Positions 60,981-64,000 of a DNA stretch of 64,000 nucleotides are shown in pieces (position 1 is the first letter of the stretch; the number at the start of each line of letters is the position of its first letter). The stretch is from positions 2,480,001 to 2,544,000 of the forward strand of contig NZ_CP071139.1 in the NCBI RefSeq assembly GCF_017639205.1. The letters are read 5' to 3'. The position numbers were made by a program, and so were the translations under genes. Origin of the DNA: Streptomyces nojiriensis. GTDB taxonomy: Bacteria > Actinomycetota > Actinomycetes > Streptomycetales > Streptomycetaceae. The notes beneath the pieces were generated by a model. That model was not told the origin of the DNA. It searched no databases and saw only the letters and a list, made by a program, of their open reading frames with translations.

Positions 60981-61057
60981 ATGAGGGCTGTACCTCGACC
61001 CCGTCAAGACCCTGTCCGGGATAAGGTCGGACCAGGAAGATCCGGAGGGCGGGAGCG

Positions 61058-61660
61058 GTGGCGGGAGCAGCACGGCGGCGCGACGGGCGGATCGCCCAGG
61101 AGCGGATGCTGGAAGAGGCCATGGCGGCCATCGCCGAGGACGGACTGGCCGCGCTCACCATGTCCGCGCTGGCCGAGCGCCTCGGCACCAGCGGGGGCCA
61201 CATCCTGTACTACTTCGGCAGCAAGGACCGGCTCCTGCTGGAGGCCCTGCGCTGGAGCGAGGAGCAGCTCACCGGGGAGCGCCGGGCGCTGCTCGGCCGC
61301 AGGGTGACGGCGGCGCGCAAGCTGGACCAGTTCCTGGAGCTCTACCTCCCCGAGGGGCCCCGCGACCCGCGCTGGACGCTGTGGATCGAGCTGTGGGCCC
61401 GTACCGCCTCCAACCAGCCGCTGAAGGCCGCCCAGGAGGAGATCGACGACAGCTGGCAGCGGGACTTGGAGGCCCTCCTGGCCAAGGGCGTGGACCAGGG
61501 CCGCTTCGCGCCCATGGACGTGTCGGCGCGGGCCTCGGAGCTGCTCGCCCTGCTGGACGGCCTGAGCACCCGGGTCGTCCTGGGGCAGCGCGGCGCGGAC
61601 CGCGCCCGCGCCCTGGAGCAGGCCCGCTCGGCGGCGGCCCTGCTCGTGCCCCGCACCTGA
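61058..61660 (+). CDS. TetR-family regulator of the NCS1-amidohydrolase operon
   Basis: 200 residues with the HTH TMSALAERLGTSGGHILYYFGSKDRLL and a helical effector domain (EEQLTGERRALLGRRVTAARKLDQFLEL). GTG 61058 follows GGAGGGCGGGAGCG. The divergent operon and the tandem operator at 60944-60980 make it the likely repressor; inducer is probably the permease substrate. Confidence 0.9.
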   Translation: MAGAARRRDGRIAQERMLEEAMAAIAEDGLAALTMSALAERLGTSGGHILYYFGSKDRLLLEALRWSEEQLTGERRALLGRRVTAARKLDQFLELYLPEGPRDPRWTLWIELWARTASNQPLKAAQEEIDDSWQRDLEALLAKGVDQGRFAPMDVSARASELLALLDGLSTRVVLGQRGADRARALEQARSAAALLVPRT

Positions 61661-61984
61661 GGCGGGGCCGGCGGGGCCCGATCGGCGCTTCCCGCACCGC
61701 CGGGTCGGGAACTCCCCTCCTTTCCGCCAATTCGACAGCCGAAAGCGGAAGCCGCCGCACCAAAAAGGCCTTTCGCGGCGACCGGGGGTCCATTCACACC
61801 CGTTCACGCCCGTTCACTCCCCCAGCGCGCCCCCTTGACCAGGGCATATACAAGAGGAACAAAGGCCTTCTCGGGCTCGTGAAGGCATTCACAAGAATTC
61901 CGCTGTAAGTGCGCCCTACCGCACTCCTCCCCCAGCGCGCACAATCGCGGTGACGACTCACATCGACCGTGAAGGAGGGAGCGC
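61661..61984. other. 324-base intergenic region with TTCAC tandem repeats
   Basis: It holds three CRTTCACNCC decamers in exact 10-base tandem (61791-61820) and a TTGACC (61835-61840) that could be a -35 element, but a matching -10 is not clear. The last 150 bases lead into the hydrolase gene. No coding sequence is seen. Confidence 0.5.
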
Positions 61985-62887
61985 GTGCGCAATCAGGTGC
62001 GCACAGCGGACGGGCGCGCTCTGACCGTGGAGCGCTGGGGCGATCCCGACGGCAAACCCGTCTTTCTGCTGCACGGCATGCCCGGCAGCCGCCTCGGCCC
62101 GGCCCCCCGGGGCATGGTCCTCTACCAGCGCCGCATGCAGCTCATCGCCTACGACAGACCCGGCTACGGCGGCTCCGACCGCCACGTGGGCCGCACCGTG
62201 GCCGACGTGGCCCAGGACGTGGCCGCCATCGCCGACGCCCTCGGTCTGGACACCTTCGCGGTCGCCGGCCGCTCCGGCGGCGCCGCCGGCGCGCTGGCCT
62301 GCGCCGCCCTCCTCCCGGACCGTGTCACCCGGACCGCGGGGATGGTCGGCCTCGCCCCGCGGGACGCGGAGGACCTGGACTGGTTCGCCGGGATGGCCGC
62401 GTCCAACGTGCGGGAGTACACCACCGCCACCGACGACCCCGAGGAGCTGGCGGCCCGGCTGATCCCGCGCGCCGACGGCATCCGCAAGGACCCCGGCCGG
62501 CTGCTGGACGAACTGCGCCGGGAGCTGACCGACAACGACCGCATGATCGTCTCGGACGCCGGCCTGCGGGCGATGCTCCTGCGGAACTACCGCGAGGGGC
62601 TGCGCCATTCGGCGTACGGATGGATCGACGACGTCCTCGCCTTCAGCCGCCCCTGGGGCTTCGACCCGGCCGACATCCGCTGTCCGGTGCTGATCTGGCA
62701 CGGCGAGCTCGACGTGTTCTCCCCCGTGGGTCACTCCCGCTGGCTGGCCCGCCGCATTCCCGGGGCCACGACCAACATCGTTCCCGCCGCCGCGCACTTC
62801 GCCTCCCTGCGCGCGCTGCCCGACGTACTGAACTGGCTGCTGCGCGACCTCCCGACACCGGATCTCAGCGAACAGCAGCCCGCGTAG
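61985..62887 (+). CDS. alpha/beta hydrolase
   Basis: 300 residues. VFLLHGMPGSRLG (oxyanion hole), GRSGG nucleophile (about residue 96-100), HGELDVFSP with the Asp near 240 and the catalytic His in PAAAHFAS (about 265). No signal peptide, so it is cytosolic. GTG 61985 has AGGAGG 7 bases upstream. The substrate is unknown; it resembles haloperoxidase- or epoxide-hydrolase-like members. The next 480 bases before the RiPP genes hold nothing that looks coding. Confidence 0.88.
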   Translation: MRNQVRTADGRALTVERWGDPDGKPVFLLHGMPGSRLGPAPRGMVLYQRRMQLIAYDRPGYGGSDRHVGRTVADVAQDVAAIADALGLDTFAVAGRSGGAAGALACAALLPDRVTRTAGMVGLAPRDAEDLDWFAGMAASNVREYTTATDDPEELAARLIPRADGIRKDPGRLLDELRRELTDNDRMIVSDAGLRAMLLRNYREGLRHSAYGWIDDVLAFSRPWGFDPADIRCPVLIWHGELDVFSPVGHSRWLARRIPGATTNIVPAAAHFASLRALPDVLNWLLRDLPTPDLSEQQPA

Positions 62888-63369
62888 GGGCGGTTGACCC
62901 CATCGGCAGCCGTCGGCCCCATCGTCGGATGCGCCGTCCGCGAGCACACCGGGGCCGCCTCCGGGGCCGCCTCCCGGGGGACGCCGCCGGCGCGGTCGGC
63001 GCCGCCGCCGCGGTGATCACCGTCTCCGCCTGCCGCTGTGCGGGAACGGTTCCGCGCACGGCGGGCCCGGCTCCCGGCCGACGGCACACACCTTCGCATC
63101 GCACCAGGTCAGCGGGGTGCGGCCGGCGCAGGTCCGGTCCGGACGGAGCCGTCGCCGGGACGCCGGGCAATGAAAAGGATCTTTCCTTGCGGCAAACGGC
63201 CGAATCCGCCCTCTTGAGAAATCCGCCGCGCATTGCATGGAAGTGTTGACCAGGCGTCATGTCTCGTGTTGCCAAGGGGGACTGTCCTAGTAAAGTCCCT
63301 GCTTGACAGCAGCATGTGGCCGTTGTCATTCACATGTCCATTCCACATGGCTTCCCCAAGGACGGTGCC
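62888..63369. other. 482-base non-coding region before the RiPP cluster
   Basis: The first 260 bases are GC-rich and repetitive; the last 200 are relatively AT-rich. TTGACA at 63303-63308 and TTGACC at 63246-63251 are candidate -35 elements, 62 and 119 bases from the precursor start. No other gene seen. Confidence 0.5.
63303..63332 (+). promoter_or_regulatory. candidate promoter of the precursor gene
   Basis: TTGACA at 63303-63308 is followed by CATTCA at 63327-63332 with an 18-base spacer. The -10 is weak, but no better pair lies within 100 bases of the start. Confidence 0.35.
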
Positions 63370-63534
63370 GTGAACACTTCAGCATCCCCCGCGACCAGCT
63401 CGGTCAAGGCCCACCGGGTCCCGCTCGGCAAGATCGACGTCCACACCGCGGCCGCGGCGACGACGCTCGGTCGCGTGCTGCCGGCCGAATCTGCTCGTCC
63501 GGTTCAGGCACCGATCTTCAACTCCGCGCTCTGA
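63370..63534 (+). CDS. FxSxx-COOH precursor peptide (FxsA-like)
   Basis: 54 residues from GTG 63370 (AAGGA 8 bases upstream; an ATG at 63334 would extend it by 12). The leader is Ser/Ala-rich with VKAHRVPLGKIDV; the C-terminus reads PVQAPIFNSAL. FNSAL exactly fits the F-x-S-x-x-COOH ending that defines this RiPP precursor family, and the maturase gene follows 28 bases on. Radical SAM chemistry on such precursors makes a small cyclophane within the F-x-S tripeptide, so FNS is the expected site. Small peptide genes of this kind are often missed. Confidence 0.8.
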   Translation: MNTSASPATSSVKAHRVPLGKIDVHTAAAATTLGRVLPAESARPVQAPIFNSAL

Positions 63535-63562
63535 CCCGAACTCCGCGCTCTAGACTGGTGGA

Positions 63563-64000
63563 ATGACCGGCCTGATCGCATTTCGCGAGATCGTCCTGAA
63601 AGTTCACAGCAGATGCGATCTTGCTTGTGATCATTGCTACGTCTACGAACACGCAGATCAGAGCTGGCGGGCCCGGCCGAAAGTGATCTCCCCCGAGGTT
63701 ATTTCGCATACCGCGTCCAGGCTCGCCGAACATGCCCGTGACCATGCACTCCCCTCCGTCACGGTGATTCTCCATGGAGGGGAACCCCTGTTGGCGGGCC
63801 CGTCCCGGCTCCGCCTCGTGTGCGAGGAGTTCACCCGGGCGCTCGACGGGGTCGCCGAACTCGACCTGCGCATCCACACCAACGGGCTCCAGCTCAGCAC
63901 CCGTTACCTCGACCTCTTCGACGAGTACGGCGTCCGGGTCGGCATCTCCCTCGACGGGGACCGCGCCGCCAACGACCGCCACCGCCGGTTCGCCGACGGC
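63563..64000 (+). CDS. FxsB-type radical SAM cyclophane maturase, 5' part
   Basis: The first 146 residues are inside the window; the rest is cut. Residues about 12-24 hold the radical SAM cluster SRCDLACDHCYVYEH, with C-x3-C-x2-C. HGGEPLLAG and HTNGLQLS (SAM- and barrel-strand motifs) and VGISLDGDR follow. ATG 63563 sits 28 bases after the precursor stop. Full FxsB proteins are far longer, with C-terminal SPASM clusters. Pairing with the FNSAL-ending peptide is the strongest evidence for this family. Confidence 0.85.
   Translation, partial: MTGLIAFREIVLKVHSRCDLACDHCYVYEHADQSWRARPKVISPEVISHTASRLAEHARDHALPSVTVILHGGEPLLAGPSRLRLVCEEFTRALDGVAELDLRIHTNGLQLSTRYLDLFDEYGVRVGISLDGDRAANDRHRRFADG

Overview
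The window is high-GC DNA with GC-rich third codon positions, GTG starts, many TetR, GntR, MerR and PadR regulators, an AfsR/SARP regulator, secreted hydrolases and genus-typical small proteins. All of this points to a Streptomyces chromosome. It holds 57 protein genes that I accept, two of them cut by the window edges (1-171 and 63563-64000). I see no tRNA, rRNA or CRISPR.

Layout. 0.3-7.3 kb: an acyl-CoA catabolic regulon made of an APH-type kinase plus acyl-CoA dehydrogenase operon facing an SDR / acyl-CoA ligase / TetR operon, both preceded by the same operator-like motif. A secreted subtilisin lies between them. 7.4-14.9 kb: NamZ muramidase, an alpha/beta-hydrolase-like protein, a zinc-ribbon protein, a divergent BKACE homologue, SoxR, MaoC hydratase with its TetR, a YiaA-like membrane protein and a second acyl-CoA dehydrogenase. 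15-21 kb: TetR, then an SDR - SARP - FAD monooxygenase trio; 11-bp-spaced heptamer repeats stand before the SDR and before the monooxygenase. A 161-171 bp MITE-like element follows. 21-33 kb: alcohol and aldehyde dehydrogenases, a citrate-type transporter, a molybdopterin oxidoreductase, TetR, then a three-gene envelope cassette (polytopic membrane protein, cupredoxin-like lipoprotein, NosD-like beta-helix protein).

33-50 kb: homogentisate dioxygenase with a clear promoter/operator, a GntR/UTRA regulator, an orphan type-ISP specificity domain, a TetR-controlled DrrAB-type exporter, a CaiB/BaiF CoA-transferase, a Ser/Thr kinase, a GDSL lipase, a DUF5925-AAA ATPase, a GNAT/FomD-like pair, a gamma-glutamylcyclotransferase-like protein and a PadR-membrane protein pair. 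50-61 kb: a sortase-anchored AA10 LPMO, a secreted lipase, a LexA-type dnaE2-imuB mutasome operon, a ~375-bp imperfect palindrome, and an amidohydrolase / NCS1 permease operon facing its TetR across two tandem operators.

62-64 kb: an alpha/beta hydrolase, then a small precursor ending in FNSAL followed by the start of an FxsB-type radical SAM maturase. This is the front end of an FxSxx-COOH cyclophane RiPP cluster that continues beyond the window.

Recurring theme: several regulator genes in this window have a matching palindrome in front of two separate operons. These sites were found by eye, and the regulator assignments are inference.
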